64,000 nt of DNA from Pseudonocardia hierapolitana (GCF_007994075.1 NZ_VIWU01000001.1:7254001-7318000), one strand, 5' to 3'; counted from the first letter of the stretch, positions 9,039 through 17,559 are shown. Notes: generated by a model not told the origin, from the letters alone. Numbers and translations: made by a program.

Positions 9039-10256
9039 TTAGGGGTCGCGCAGCACCGGGCAGCTCATGCACCGCGGCCCGCCGCGGCCGCGACCGAGCT
9101 CGCCGCCCGGGATGTCGAGCACCTCGATGCCGTTGCGGCGCAGGAAGCGGTTGGTGGTGACGGTGCGCTCGTAGGTCACCACCACCCCGGGCGCGACGGC
9201 GAGGGTGTTGCACCCGTCGTCCCACTGCTCGCGTTCCGCGGAGTGCACGTCCTGCACCGGGGTGAGCACCCGGATCGCCGGGAGGTCGAGTGCATTCGCG
9301 ATCGCGCGGTGCATGTCCTCGGGCGGGTGGTCGACCAGGTCCAGCTCCTTCTCGGTGTCGCCGGGCCGGATGGTGTACGCGGGCAGCATCCCGAGCCCGG
9401 CGTACTGGGTGAACGTCTCCGGGTCGACCATCGTCAGGACCGTGTCGAGGTGCATGAACGCGCGGGCCTGCGGCATCCGCAGCGCGACGATCCGGTCCAC
9501 GTCGCCCCCGGCGAAGAGCTGCCGCGCCAGCCGTTCCACGCCCTGCGGGGTGGTGCGCTCGGACAGGCCGATCAGCACCGCGCCACCGCCGAGCACGAGC
9601 ATGTCGCCGCCCTCGGTGGTGGCGGGCCCGTTGACCGCGCCCGCCGACCAGACCGCGTAGTCCGCGTCCGCGAAGAGCGGGTGCCAGCGGTAGACCGCCT
9701 CGTAGTGCACGGTCTCGCGCATCCGGGCCTTCTTGCGCATGCTGTTGATCGCGACGCCGCCGTAGAGCCACGCCGACGTGTCACGGGTGTAGAGGTGGTT
9801 GGGCAGCGGCTCGAGCACGAAGTCGTCGGCGTCGAGCACGTGGAAGGCGATGGAGCGCGGCTCCGGGATCCGGTCGAGCACCTCCCGCTTGGTGATCCCG
9901 CCGACGAGGTGATCGGTCAGCGTGCCGGGATCCATCGCGTCGAAGCAGTTGCGCAGCGCGTCGATGGCCAGTGGCCCGTACACCCGGTCGTCGAAGATCC
10001 GGTCGAGCACGTACTTGCGCGCCTCCGGGATCTCCAGCGTGGTGCGCAGCAGCTCCCCGAACAGGTACACGTCCACGCCCCGCTCCCGCAGGAGCGCGGC
10101 GAACCGGTCGTGCTCCTCCTGCGCCCGGGCCACCCACAGCACGTCGTCGAAGAGCAGCCGGTCCTTGTTGCCCGGCGTGAGGCGCTTCAGCTCCATGCCG
10201 GGCCGGTGCAGGATCACCTGCCGCAGGACGCCCACCTCGGAATCCACCCGGTACAT
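9039..10256 (-). CDS. arcA: Arginine deiminase
   Basis: A cytosolic enzyme of 405 residues that converts L-arginine to citrulline and ammonia, the first step of the deiminase pathway. The guanidino-modifying catalytic set is visible: TEGGDMLVLGGG, HLDTVLTMVD (catalytic His and Asp), and the C-terminal nucleophile segment GGPRCMSCP. The ATG at 10256 is chosen because AGGA lies 8 nt upstream. Another ATG at 10265 has poorer spacing. No carbamate kinase or ornithine carbamoyltransferase is adjacent. It is divergent from an Lrp/AsnC regulator with about 50 bp between starts, which suggests control by that regulator. Confidence 0.95.
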   Translation of the reverse strand: MYRVDSEVGVLRQVILHRPGMELKRLTPGNKDRLLFDDVLWVARAQEEHDRFAALLRERGVDVYLFGELLRTTLEIPEARKYVLDRIFDDRVYGPLAIDALRNCFDAMDPGTLTDHLVGGITKREVLDRIPEPRSIAFHVLDADDFVLEPLPNHLYTRDTSAWLYGGVAINSMRKKARMRETVHYEAVYRWHPLFADADYAVWSAGAVNGPATTEGGDMLVLGGGAVLIGLSERTTPQGVERLARQLFAGGDVDRIVALRMPQARAFMHLDTVLTMVDPETFTQYAGLGMLPAYTIRPGDTEKELDLVDHPPEDMHRAIANALDLPAIRVLTPVQDVHSAEREQWDDGCNTLAVAPGVVVTYERTVTTNRFLRRNGIEVLDIPGGELGRGRGGPRCMSCPVLRDP

Positions 10257-10307
10257 GCGGCACATCCTGCCGCTTCGCCGCCGATGCCGCGGGGGCACGA
10301 TGGGCGC

Positions 10308-10763
10308 GTGCAGCTGGACCGTCTGGACGAGGACATCATCGCGCTGCTGGTCGAGGACGCCCGCCGCAGCTACGCCGAGGTGGGGCAGCGGGTGGGCCTG
10401 TCCGCGTCCGCGGTCAAGCGGCGGGTCGACCGGCTGCGGGCCGACGGTGCGATCACCGGGTTCACGGTGCGCCTCGACCCGGGCGCACTGGGCTGGACCG
10501 TGGAGGGCTACGTGGAGCTGTACTGCCGCAACAGCACGGCACCCGGGGTGATCCGGGCGGCGGTGGACCGGTTCCCCGAGGTCGTCGACGCCAGCACCGT
10601 CTCCGGCGACGCCGACGCCGTGCTGCGGATCCTCGCCACCGACATGCGCCACTTCGAGAAGGTGCTCGAGCAGATCGGCGCCCAGCCGTTCGTGGCGAGG
10701 ACGAAGTCGGTGCTGGTGCTGTCGCCGCTGCTGCGGCGCTCGTCCACCCCGCCGCCGCACTGA
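10308..10763 (+). CDS. Lrp/AsnC-family transcriptional regulator
   Basis: A 151-residue regulator with an N-terminal AsnC helix-turn-helix (LDRLDEDIIALLVEDARRSY, then VGLSASAVKRRV) and a C-terminal RAM ligand-binding domain (STVSGDADAVLRI). Lrp proteins form octamers that sense amino acids. Its divergent placement next to arginine deiminase suggests arginine or a related amino acid as effector, which is an inference. The GTG at 10308 places the HTH at the very N-terminus as in family members. An ATG at 10284 would add eight residues. Confidence 0.88.
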   Translation: MQLDRLDEDIIALLVEDARRSYAEVGQRVGLSASAVKRRVDRLRADGAITGFTVRLDPGALGWTVEGYVELYCRNSTAPGVIRAAVDRFPEVVDASTVSGDADAVLRILATDMRHFEKVLEQIGAQPFVARTKSVLVLSPLLRRSSTPPPH

Positions 10764-10792
10764 TCGCAGGCCGGGCGTGGAAGGCTCGAGCC

Positions 10793-11029
10793 GTGAGCGT
10801 CCTGGTCGTCCTCATCGGTGGGGCCGAAGACGGCAGGCAGTTCCGCGTGCCGAACGACGATCCGATCGCGACCTCGGGGGTGCTGGCGCTGCCGGAGGTC
10901 GACGCGCCGTCTCAGGACGACCCCGTCGCCGACGAGGCGGCCCGGGCGACGTTCACCCTGCTGCGCTACCGCTGGGACGGCACGGTGCGCGAGGACGGCG
11001 CCCGCCGCTACCGGCTCGAGGGCCGGTAG
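10793..11029 (+). CDS. Hypothetical 78-residue protein
   Basis: A small ORF with codon use like its neighbours, starting at GTG. The product is acidic and soluble, with a beta-rich start (MSVLVVLIGGAEDGRQF) and no membrane segment or motif that I recognise. It lies 29 bp after the Lrp regulator and 49 bp before the sigma factor, all on one strand. It is probably real given its fit in the gap, but no function can be assigned. Confidence 0.45.
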   Translation: MSVLVVLIGGAEDGRQFRVPNDDPIATSGVLALPEVDAPSQDDPVADEAARATFTLLRYRWDGTVREDGARRYRLEGR

Positions 11030-11078
11030 CGTCCACGCGCCCTCCGCGGTGATGATGTGAGGAGCCAGAATTGGTGGC

Positions 11079-12095
11079 GTGAGCGAGCAGAGCGGGTCGA
11101 CCGCCGTCGAGGATCCGGATCTGGTTCGTGCTCGCGGAGGGGACGACGCCGCGTTCAGCCGGATCGTCGCGCCGCTGCGGCGGGAGCTGCACGCCCACTG
11201 CTACCGGATGCTCGGCTCCGTCCACGACGCCGAGGACGCCCTGCAGGACGGCCTGGTGCGGGCGTGGAAGGCGCTCCCGGGCTTCGAGGCCCGCAGTTCG
11301 TTGCGTTCGTGGCTGTACTCGGTGGTGACCCACGCCTGCCTGGACGCGGCGCGGCGCCGCGGCCGCCGGGCGACGCCGGTGGACCTCGGGCCGGCGAGCG
11401 ATCACGCCGTGGTCGACTCCGCACCGCGTGGCGACGTCGCCTGGCTCGAGCCGTACCCGGACGCGATGCTCGCCGACGCGCGCGTCGAGCAGCGCGAGGC
11501 CGTCGAGCTGGCCTTCGTGGCCGCGTGCCAGCACCTGCCGGGCAACCAGCGCGCGGCGCTGCTGCTGTTCGAGGTGCTCGGCTTCTCCGCCGCGGAGATC
11601 GCGGAGATGATGCGCACCTCGCGGGCGTCGGTGAACAGCGCCATCCAGCGCGCCCGTGCGGTCGTCGCCCAGAAGGTGCCGCCCCGCACCCAGCAGCAGA
11701 CGCTGCGGGAGCTGGACGACGCGCGGCTGCGCGAGATCGTCAACGGGTTCTCCGGAGCGTTGGAGCGCCGCGACACCGACGGCCTGGTCGCGTTGCTCAC
11801 CGAGGACGTCACCTGGACGATGCCGCCGCTCCCGCACTGGTACCGGGGCCTGCCCGCCGTCACCGACTGGGCGGTGCAGGTCCCGATGGGCTCCTGCGGG
11901 GCGTGGCGGCACCTGCCGACGTCGGCCAACGGCCAGCCCGCCGTGGCCTGCTACCTGTGGGACGACGCGGCCGGGGCGCACGTGGCGTGGGCGATCAACG
12001 TCCTCACCCTGAGCGGTGACCGGATCGCGGGGGTCACCTCGTTCCTCGGCCGCGAGCAGGTCACGGCGTTCGGGTTGCCGGCCGAGCTGCCCTGA
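11079..12095 (+). CDS. ECF sigma factor with C-terminal SnoaL-like domain (SigJ/SigG type)
   Basis: A 338-residue extracytoplasmic-function sigma factor. Region 2 (HCYRMLGSVHDAEDALQDGLVRAWK) and region 4 (LGFSAAEIAEMMRTSRASVNSAIQRAR) are clear. The last ~120 residues form a SnoaL/NTF2-like domain (ERRDTDGLVALLTEDVTWTM) typical of ECF groups that lack a classical anti-sigma factor and self-regulate through that tail. No anti-sigma gene is adjacent. The start is GTG with CAGAAT 7 nt upstream, which could be a -10 element giving a leaderless message. Confidence 0.9.
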   Translation: MSEQSGSTAVEDPDLVRARGGDDAAFSRIVAPLRRELHAHCYRMLGSVHDAEDALQDGLVRAWKALPGFEARSSLRSWLYSVVTHACLDAARRRGRRATPVDLGPASDHAVVDSAPRGDVAWLEPYPDAMLADARVEQREAVELAFVAACQHLPGNQRAALLLFEVLGFSAAEIAEMMRTSRASVNSAIQRARAVVAQKVPPRTQQQTLRELDDARLREIVNGFSGALERRDTDGLVALLTEDVTWTMPPLPHWYRGLPAVTDWAVQVPMGSCGAWRHLPTSANGQPAVACYLWDDAAGAHVAWAINVLTLSGDRIAGVTSFLGREQVTAFGLPAELP

Positions 12096-12181
12096 TCCCT
12101 CTCTCGGAGTACTGCGCTCGAATCGAGCGCGAACCGGGGCGAACACGCAGCGATGTTGCGTGAGATGGCAGGACTTCGCGA

Positions 12182-12220
12182 TTGTCGGGCGGCCGGACCC
12201 TTCCTACCGTGATCAACGTG
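12182..12220 (+). promoter_or_regulatory. Probable promoter of ddaH-rocD
   Basis: TTGTCG (12182-12187) and TACCGT (12205-12210) are separated by 17 bp. Transcription would begin near the GTG codons at 12209/12218, so the message may be leaderless. Confidence 0.4.
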
Positions 12221-13057
12221 ACCAGCGTCCTGCCCCGGCCGGTTGCGGCCGCCGAGCCCGTCGCCCGCCCCCGGCACTACCTGATGTGCCGGCCCGAGCA
12301 CTTCGAGGTCCGCTACGCCATCAACCCGTGGATGCGGCCCGGTCGGCCCGTCGACCGCGAGCGGGCACTCGCCCAGTGGGAGGCGCTGCGGCAGGCGTAC
12401 CTGGACCTGGGCCATCGCGTCGACCTGATCGACCCCGTCCCCGGCCTGCCCGACATGGTCTACGCCGCGAACGGCGCCACCGTCGTCGACGGGACGGTGC
12501 TCGGCGCGCGGTTCCGCCACCCCCAGCGGCAGGCGGAGGCGGCCGCGCATCGCGACTGGTTCGCCGCGGCGGGCTTCCCGGTCGTGGAACCGGAGTTCGT
12601 GAACGAGGGCGAGGGCGACCTGTTGGTGGTCGGCGACGTCGTGCTGGCCGGGCACGGGTTCCGCACGGACCCGCGCGCCCACGCCGAGGCGGCCGCCGTG
12701 TTCGGCCGCGAAGTCGTGCCGCTCGAGCTCGTGGACCCGTGCTTCTACCACCTCGACACGGCGGTGGCCGTGCTCGACGACGCGCACATCGCCTGGCTGC
12801 CCGCGGCCTTCACACCGGCGTCGCAGGAGGTGCTGCGGGCCCGGTTCCCGGAGGGGATCGTCGCAGGCCCGGCCGACGCCGCCGTGCTCGGCCTCAACGC
12901 CGTGAGCGACGGCCGCCACGTCGTGCTCCCCGCGCAGGCCACCGGCCTGGCCGCGGCACTCCGCGAGCGTGGCTACACGCCTGTGCCCGTCGACCTGTCC
13001 GAGCTGCTCAACGGGGGCGGCGGACCGAAGTGCTGCACGCTGGAGGTGCGCTCATGA
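12209..13057 (+). CDS. ddaH: Dimethylargininase / amidinotransferase-family hydrolase
   Basis: A cytosolic guanidine-modifying enzyme predicted to hydrolyse methylated arginine or a related guanidino compound to citrulline. Catalytic features are the NEGEGDLLVVGD segment, FYHLDTAVAVLDD (catalytic His) and the C-terminal nucleophile GGGPKCCTLEVR. The gene overlaps rocD (ATGA), a pairing common in actinobacteria. That coupling suggests the real role may be in arginine-to-ornithine catabolism rather than methylarginine clearance. GTG 12209 gives 282 residues. GTG 12218, just after a -10-like TACCGT, is also plausible. True substrate is uncertain. Confidence 0.85.
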   Translation: MINVTSVLPRPVAAAEPVARPRHYLMCRPEHFEVRYAINPWMRPGRPVDRERALAQWEALRQAYLDLGHRVDLIDPVPGLPDMVYAANGATVVDGTVLGARFRHPQRQAEAAAHRDWFAAAGFPVVEPEFVNEGEGDLLVVGDVVLAGHGFRTDPRAHAEAAAVFGREVVPLELVDPCFYHLDTAVAVLDDAHIAWLPAAFTPASQEVLRARFPEGIVAGPADAAVLGLNAVSDGRHVVLPAQATGLAAALRERGYTPVPVDLSELLNGGGGPKCCTLEVRS

Positions 13058-14289
13058 CGCTCACGCAGTCGGCGACGGCGGCCCACGAGGAGCTCGTCCG
13101 CGAGCACTCGGCGCACAACTACCACCCCCTGCCCGTCGTGCTGGCCGAGGGCAGCGGCGCATGGGTCACCGACGTCGAGGGCCGCCACTACCTCGACTGC
13201 CTCGCCGGCTACTCCGCCCTCAACTTCGGCCACCGCCACCCCGGGCTCGTCGCGGCGGCGCACCGCCAGCTCGACCGCCTCACGCTCACCAGCCGCGCGT
13301 TCGGCAACGACCAGCTCGGCCCGTTCTGCGCCGAGCTCGCGGCGCTCGTCGGGAAGCAGCGGGTCCTCCCGATGAACACGGGCGCCGAGGCCGTCGAGAG
13401 CGGGCTCAAGGTCGCGCGCAAGTGGGGGTACGAGGTCAAGGGCGTGCGGGAGGACCGGGCCCGGATCATCGTGGCCGCCGGGGGTTTCCACGGCCGCACC
13501 ATCAGCATCGTCGGCTTCTCCACCGACCCGGACGCCCGCGGCGGGTTCGGCCCGTTCACCCCCGGGTTCGACGTCGTGCCCTACGGCGACCTGGACGCGC
13601 TCGCCGCCGCCGTCACCCCGGACACCGTGGCCGTGCTGCTCGAGCCCGTGCAGGGCGAGGCGGGCGTGATCGTGCCACCGGAGGGCTACCTGGCCGGCGT
13701 CCGCGCGCTCTGCGACGCCGCGCGCGTGCTGTTCGTCGCCGACGAGGTGCAGTCCGGGCTCGGCCGCACCGGTCACGTGCTCGCGACGCGCGGCGCGGGA
13801 ACCGACGCGGACGTGTACCTGCTGGGCAAGGCGCTCGGCGGCGGGATCCTGCCGCTCTCGGCCGTGGTCGCGGACGACGAGGTGCTCGGCGTGCTCCGGC
13901 CCGGCCAGCACGGCAGCACCTTCGGCGGCAACCCGCTCGCCTGCGCGGTCGGCCGCGCGGTGCTGGGCCTGCTCGCCGACGGCGGACCGCACGGCGCGCT
14001 CGCCGCAGCGCGGCGGTCGGGTGCGGTGCTCCAGGCCCGGCTGGCCGACCTCGTCGGCCACGGCGTCGTCGCGGTACGCGCCGCGGGCCTGTGGGCAGGC
14101 GTCGACGTCGACCCGCGTCTCGGCAGCGGACGAGCCGTGAGCGAGGCCCTCGCCCGGCGCGGCGTGCTCGTGAAGGACACCCACGGCTCGACCGTCCGCT
14201 TCTCCCCACCGCTCGTCGTCACCGAGGACGAGATCGGCTTCGCGGTCGACGCGCTGGCCCGGTCGTTGACCGAGCTCACCGGCCAGTGA
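13054..14289 (+). CDS. rocD: Ornithine aminotransferase
   Basis: A 411-residue PLP-dependent class III aminotransferase that converts ornithine and 2-oxoglutarate to glutamate semialdehyde and glutamate. Visible motifs are NTGAEAVESGLKVARKWGY (PLP phosphate site), DEVQSGLGRTG, and the Schiff-base lysine in LLGKALGGG. It is translationally coupled to the dimethylargininase gene and so completes an arginine/ornithine-to-glutamate route with the nearby deiminase. Length and motif order match ornithine-oxo-acid transaminases closely. Confidence 0.94.
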   Translation: MTLTQSATAAHEELVREHSAHNYHPLPVVLAEGSGAWVTDVEGRHYLDCLAGYSALNFGHRHPGLVAAAHRQLDRLTLTSRAFGNDQLGPFCAELAALVGKQRVLPMNTGAEAVESGLKVARKWGYEVKGVREDRARIIVAAGGFHGRTISIVGFSTDPDARGGFGPFTPGFDVVPYGDLDALAAAVTPDTVAVLLEPVQGEAGVIVPPEGYLAGVRALCDAARVLFVADEVQSGLGRTGHVLATRGAGTDADVYLLGKALGGGILPLSAVVADDEVLGVLRPGQHGSTFGGNPLACAVGRAVLGLLADGGPHGALAAARRSGAVLQARLADLVGHGVVAVRAAGLWAGVDVDPRLGSGRAVSEALARRGVLVKDTHGSTVRFSPPLVVTEDEIGFAVDALARSLTELTGQ

Positions 14290-14338
14290 TCTTCCTGGAG
14301 TACTCTCGGCGGCGCCATCGGCCGAGGGGAGCACCGGG

Positions 14339-14611
14339 ATGATCGTCTTCACGATTCTGGGCTGGATCGTGTTCGGGTTGATCGCGGGCTTCATCGCCCG
14401 CGCGATCGTGCCGGGGAAGGACGACATCGGCATCCTGCGCACGATCATCCTGGGCTGCGTCGGGTCGGTGGTCGGCGGGCTGATCTTCGGGCTGCTGACC
14501 GGCGGCCTGCGCGGGTTCGAGCCCACCGGGTGGATCGGGTCGATCATCGGCGCTGTGCTCGTGCTCGTCGTCTACAACCAGGTCACCGGCCGCAAGCGCA
14601 ACCGCGCCTGA
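14339..14611 (+). CDS. GlsB/YeaQ/YmgE-family small membrane protein
   Basis: A 90-residue protein with three hydrophobic segments, Gly-rich like the transglycosylase-associated (GlsB/YeaQ) family: IVFTILGWIVFGLIAGFIAR, then a segment around GCVGSVVGGLIFGLL, then WIGSIIGAVLVLVVYNQV. Homologues are induced by stress in many bacteria, but their biochemical role is not settled. GGGGAG stands 7 nt before the ATG. TACTCT about 40 nt upstream could be its -10. Confidence 0.85.
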   Translation: MIVFTILGWIVFGLIAGFIARAIVPGKDDIGILRTIILGCVGSVVGGLIFGLLTGGLRGFEPTGWIGSIIGAVLVLVVYNQVTGRKRNRA

Positions 14612-14653
14612 ACCGGCCCGTCGACCGACGCCCGGTGGGGCGCCTCGCGCGGC

Positions 14654-15346
14654 TCAGCCCGTTCGGCGGAACGGCCGCCCTTCGGTGCCCGCGTCCGCCA
14701 GCAGCTCGGGGCGGAGCATCCCGAACAGCACGGTGAGTAGCAGCTCCGCGGTGACGTCGTCGGGCTCGTCCGGGCGGTTGATGCTGCGCAGCAGCAGCAG
14801 GTTGACGACCATCCCGCTGGCGTCGAGCGCACTCGGGAACGGGCGCAGCTCGCCCGTGCGCTGGCCGTGTTCGATCAGCGTCCGCAGCGGTGTCGGCACC
14901 GGCGCGAGCGTGCGCGGGTCGTCCTCGTCGTCCGGGTCCGGCGGGCCGCTCACCTTGATCGTGTACTCCTCGACGGCCGACCAGAAGGCCGCGGTGAGCT
15001 TGCGGTACCGCTGGCTGATGCGGGCCAGGGCCCTGATCTGGTCGTTCAGCGCGTCCACGACGGGGCGGCCGATGGCGATGTCGTGCTCGGCCTCGGACAG
15101 CAGCGGGCGCACGAGCGGGCCGTAGACGGAGCCCACGAGGACCTGCTTGGACGGGAAGTGGTTGTAGGCCGTGGCCGCGCTGACCCCGGCCGCGGCCGCG
15201 ACGTCCTCCATGCGCGTGTCGGCCCATCCACGGCTGCCGAACGTCGCGTCCGCAGCATCCAACAGCGCCCGTCGCGTGCGGTCCCGCTTCGTCCGTGCGG
15301 CGCGGGCGCGCGGATCCTCCGAGTCAGCGGGGGCGGAAGCTGCCAT
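14654..15346 (-). CDS. TetR-family transcriptional regulator
   Basis: A 230-residue repressor. The N-terminal HTH (RRALLDAADATFGSRGW, then VAAAAGVSAATAYNHFPSKQ) is typical. The C-terminal ligand domain has no recognisable specificity. The ATG at 15346 is preceded by TACGCT 7 nt upstream, suggesting a leaderless transcript. A longer reading frame upstream lacks support. About 50 bp upstream lies a perfect palindrome, TTGGGT-TGG-ACCCAA, the likely operator. No obvious target gene is divergently encoded, so its regulon is unknown. Confidence 0.88.
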   Translation of the reverse strand: MAASAPADSEDPRARAARTKRDRTRRALLDAADATFGSRGWADTRMEDVAAAAGVSAATAYNHFPSKQVLVGSVYGPLVRPLLSEAEHDIAIGRPVVDALNDQIRALARISQRYRKLTAAFWSAVEEYTIKVSGPPDPDDEDDPRTLAPVPTPLRTLIEHGQRTGELRPFPSALDASGMVVNLLLLRSINRPDEPDDVTAELLLTVLFGMLRPELLADAGTEGRPFRRTG

Positions 15347-15678
15347 TGAGCGCAGCGTAACCGCTTTCGGCTCGAATTGCTCTTGACTCCAACTTGGGTT
15401 GGACCCAAACTCCGTGCTTGAAAGTCGAACGACCTCGATCACCGCAGGGCACGGCGGGGATCGGGCGCCGGAGGGGAACCGGAACGGACGCCTGCAGTCG
15501 GGGGACGAGCGCAGGTATCAGCGAAGGGTCCGGGCGCTCCTCCACAGCATGGATCGGCACTGACGCTCTGCAGTAACACCGAGCATGACTCAGCACGATC
15601 GCAGTACGCGCCGCCCGGTCGTCCGGAGGGCGCGCAGCCGCCGGCGATGGCACCGCCGGCGCAGGGGAGGGGAACCCG
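15347..15678. other. Intergenic region between tetR and the sigma-factor leader
   Basis: No gene is seen in these 332 bp. They hold the tetR -10-like TACGCT (complement of 15354-15359), the palindrome at 15394-15408, and a TTGACT at 15383-15388 on the plus strand that has no convincing -10. Confidence 0.5.
15394..15408. promoter_or_regulatory. Candidate TetR operator palindrome
   Basis: TTGGGT-TGG-ACCCAA is a perfect 6-bp inverted repeat with a 3-bp centre, placed about 50 bp upstream of the tetR start. Position and size suit an autoregulatory TetR operator. Confidence 0.5.
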
Positions 15679-15771
15679 ATGTACGCGTCCGATCTGTTGT
15701 CCCATCATTTCCGCCGGCGCCACGGGGCAGCGTCCGGCACCACCCTGCTCGTCACGGCAGTCGCACGATGA
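15679..15771 (+). CDS. 30-residue upstream ORF coupled to the sigma factor
   Basis: A short ORF with an excellent ribosome site (GGGGAGGGGAACCCG then ATG). Its TGA overlaps the ATG of the following sigma-factor gene as ATGA. The peptide begins MYASDLLSHHFRRRHG and is basic and His/Arg-rich in its first half. Third-position G+C is about 76%, below the neighbours. It could be a regulatory leader peptide that sets sigma-factor translation, or a true small protein. I do not recognise the peptide. Confidence 0.55.
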   Translation: MYASDLLSHHFRRRHGAASGTTLLVTAVAR

Positions 15772-16526
15772 ACGCGCTCGCGGCGGTGACCCCCGACGTG
15801 ATCTCCACCGTCGAGGAGACCGACCGGACCGCCGATCAGGTTGCCGGCCAGGTCCTCGGGCAGGTCGTCGGGCAGATGGCGCCGCCCCTGCCGGACGCCG
15901 TCGTCCCGGCGCTCGGGCGCGCCGCTGCCGAGGCGGAGCCGCCGCTCCTGGAGAGCCTGCTGCGGGCTGCCGTGGCCGGCGAGCCCCGCGCGCGTGAGCG
16001 ACTGCTCGCCGAGATCCACCCGCTCGTGCTGCGGTACTGCCGGGCCCGCCTGGGCAGGCAGGAGACCCTGATGGGCTCCGCCGACGACGTCGCGCAGGAG
16101 GTCTGCCTCGCGGTCGTCAACGCGCTGCCGGGCTACACGCTGCGCGGGCTGTCGTTCCGCGCGTTCGTCTACGGGATCGCCGCGCACAAGGTCACCGACG
16201 CGTTCCGGGCCATCGGCCGCAACCGGTCCGAGCCCGTCGCCGACATCCCCGACACCCCGCTCGTCCACGACGGTCCCGAGTTCCACCTGCTCCAGGTCGA
16301 GCTCACCGAGCGGCTCGGGGCGTTGCTGCACCTGCTCACGCCGCGCCAGCGCGAGGTGCTCGTGCTGCGCATCGCCGTGGGGCTCTCGGCCGAGGAGACC
16401 GCGCACGCGGTCGGGTCCACGCCGGGCGCGGTCCGGGTCACCCAGCACCGGGCGCTCAACCGGCTGCGCCGCAAGCTCGTGGCGGCAGGGGTCGATGCCG
16501 GGGACGAGCACGACGACGACGAGTAG
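15768..16526 (+). CDS. SigD/ShbA-like ECF sigma factor
   Basis: A 252-residue group IV sigma factor. Region 2 reads RYCRARLGR...SADDVAQEVCLAVVNALPGY and is followed by FRAFVYGIAAHKVTDAFRA. Region 4 reads LSAEETAHAVGSTPGAVRVTQHRALNRLR. These match mycobacterial SigD and Streptomyces ShbA, the latter known to drive the principal sigma gene hrdB. The first ~65 residues form a low-complexity extension rich in Val, Gly and Gln, and the C-terminus is acidic (DEHDDDE). The ATG overlaps the stop of the 30-codon upstream ORF, so initiation likely depends on it. No anti-sigma gene is adjacent. Confidence 0.88.
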   Translation: MNALAAVTPDVISTVEETDRTADQVAGQVLGQVVGQMAPPLPDAVVPALGRAAAEAEPPLLESLLRAAVAGEPRARERLLAEIHPLVLRYCRARLGRQETLMGSADDVAQEVCLAVVNALPGYTLRGLSFRAFVYGIAAHKVTDAFRAIGRNRSEPVADIPDTPLVHDGPEFHLLQVELTERLGALLHLLTPRQREVLVLRIAVGLSAEETAHAVGSTPGAVRVTQHRALNRLRRKLVAAGVDAGDEHDDDE

Positions 16527-16649
16527 AAAGGCCGGGTCACCGACCCGTTCACCGGCGAGCCCTGACGGTGACGGGATGCGGGCGGGGAGTAACCTGAGGA
16601 GATCAAGAGCGGCGATCCGGTTGCGCCGCGCGGGATCCGGGGAGGCTTC

Positions 16650-17048
16650 GTGTCGGCTGGCCAGATCGCGGCGCTCATCGCCGCGGGGGCCTTCGTGGTC
16701 CTCGTTCTGCTGCTGGCCGTCCCGCTGCTGAAGCTCGGCCGCACGCTCGACGAGGCCACCATCGCCATCCGCAAGGCGCACGAGGGCGGCGACCCGATCC
16801 TGCGTGACGCGCAGACCACGTTGCACCAGGTGAACACACAGCTGGAGCGGGTCGACGGGATCACCTCGAGCGCGCGCACGGTGTCGAGCAACGTCTCGGT
16901 GCTGACCTCGCTGTTCACCGCCACCCTCGGCGGCCCGCTGGTGCGGGCCGCGGCGTTCAGCTACGGCCTGAACAAGGCGATCAAGGCCCGCCGCGCCGCG
17001 CAGGACGCCGGTGCCCACTCCCGGCGGCGGAGGGGGCGGCGGACGTGA
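16650..17048 (+). CDS. DUF948-domain membrane protein
   Basis: A 132-residue protein with one N-terminal membrane span (IAALIAAGAFVVLVLLLAVP), a long amphipathic helix (DPILRDAQTTLHQVNTQLERVDGI), and a basic tail rich in Arg. This matches the DUF948 family, whose genes are often found upstream of alaS in actinobacteria. It starts with GTG. The next gene has related features and is 70 bp downstream. The function is unknown and a structural envelope role is only a guess. Confidence 0.82.
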   Translation: MSAGQIAALIAAGAFVVLVLLLAVPLLKLGRTLDEATIAIRKAHEGGDPILRDAQTTLHQVNTQLERVDGITSSARTVSSNVSVLTSLFTATLGGPLVRAAAFSYGLNKAIKARRAAQDAGAHSRRRRGRRT

Positions 17049-17118
17049 GCGGGCTCGCGAGCTCACCGATGTCACAGCGCGGCCGCGAAGCGTCGCCCGA
17101 GCGCAGCGAGGGCGTGCG

Positions 17119-17442
17119 ATGAAGCGGCTCTTCTGGCTGGGGTTGGGGCTCGCCGTGGGGGTCTACGCCACCCGGCGGGCATCCGAGGCGGCCCACGCGC
17201 TCACTCCGGCCGGGGTGGGGGCCAACCTCGCCGACGGCCTGCGCGAGCTGGGCGCCGGGCTGGGTGCGTTCGGCGCCGAGGTGCGCGCCGGGATGACCGA
17301 GCGGGAGCGGGAGCTCGCCGACCTCGTGGAGCGCCGCACCGGAACACCGATCCCGGCGCTGAGCGACGCGTTCGCCGACCCCGAGCCTGCGCCTGCGTAC
17401 CGGCCTGCTCCCCGCGCGCGAGCGCGCAGGGCAGGGGCCTGA
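17119..17442 (+). CDS. DUF6167-like small membrane-associated protein
   Basis: A 107-residue protein with an N-terminal hydrophobic segment (RLFWLGLGLAVGVYA), an alpha-helical middle (GANLADGLRELGAGLGAFGAEVRAG), and a Pro/Arg-rich C-terminus. Small proteins of this type commonly sit between DUF948 genes and alaS in actinobacteria. ATG 17119 is chosen so that the membrane segment is N-terminal. No enzymatic motif is visible. Confidence 0.75.
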   Translation: MKRLFWLGLGLAVGVYATRRASEAAHALTPAGVGANLADGLRELGAGLGAFGAEVRAGMTERERELADLVERRTGTPIPALSDAFADPEPAPAYRPAPRARARRAGA

Positions 17443-17559
17443 CCGCGCTTCGTTCCACCGCGCGCGTCCCCCTGCCGTTCCGTGTCCCGTTCGCTGCGGG
17501 AGACTGGGCCGCGCCGCCTTGAGGACGCCTGCCTCCCGTTCGACCCTTGGAAGCCAACC

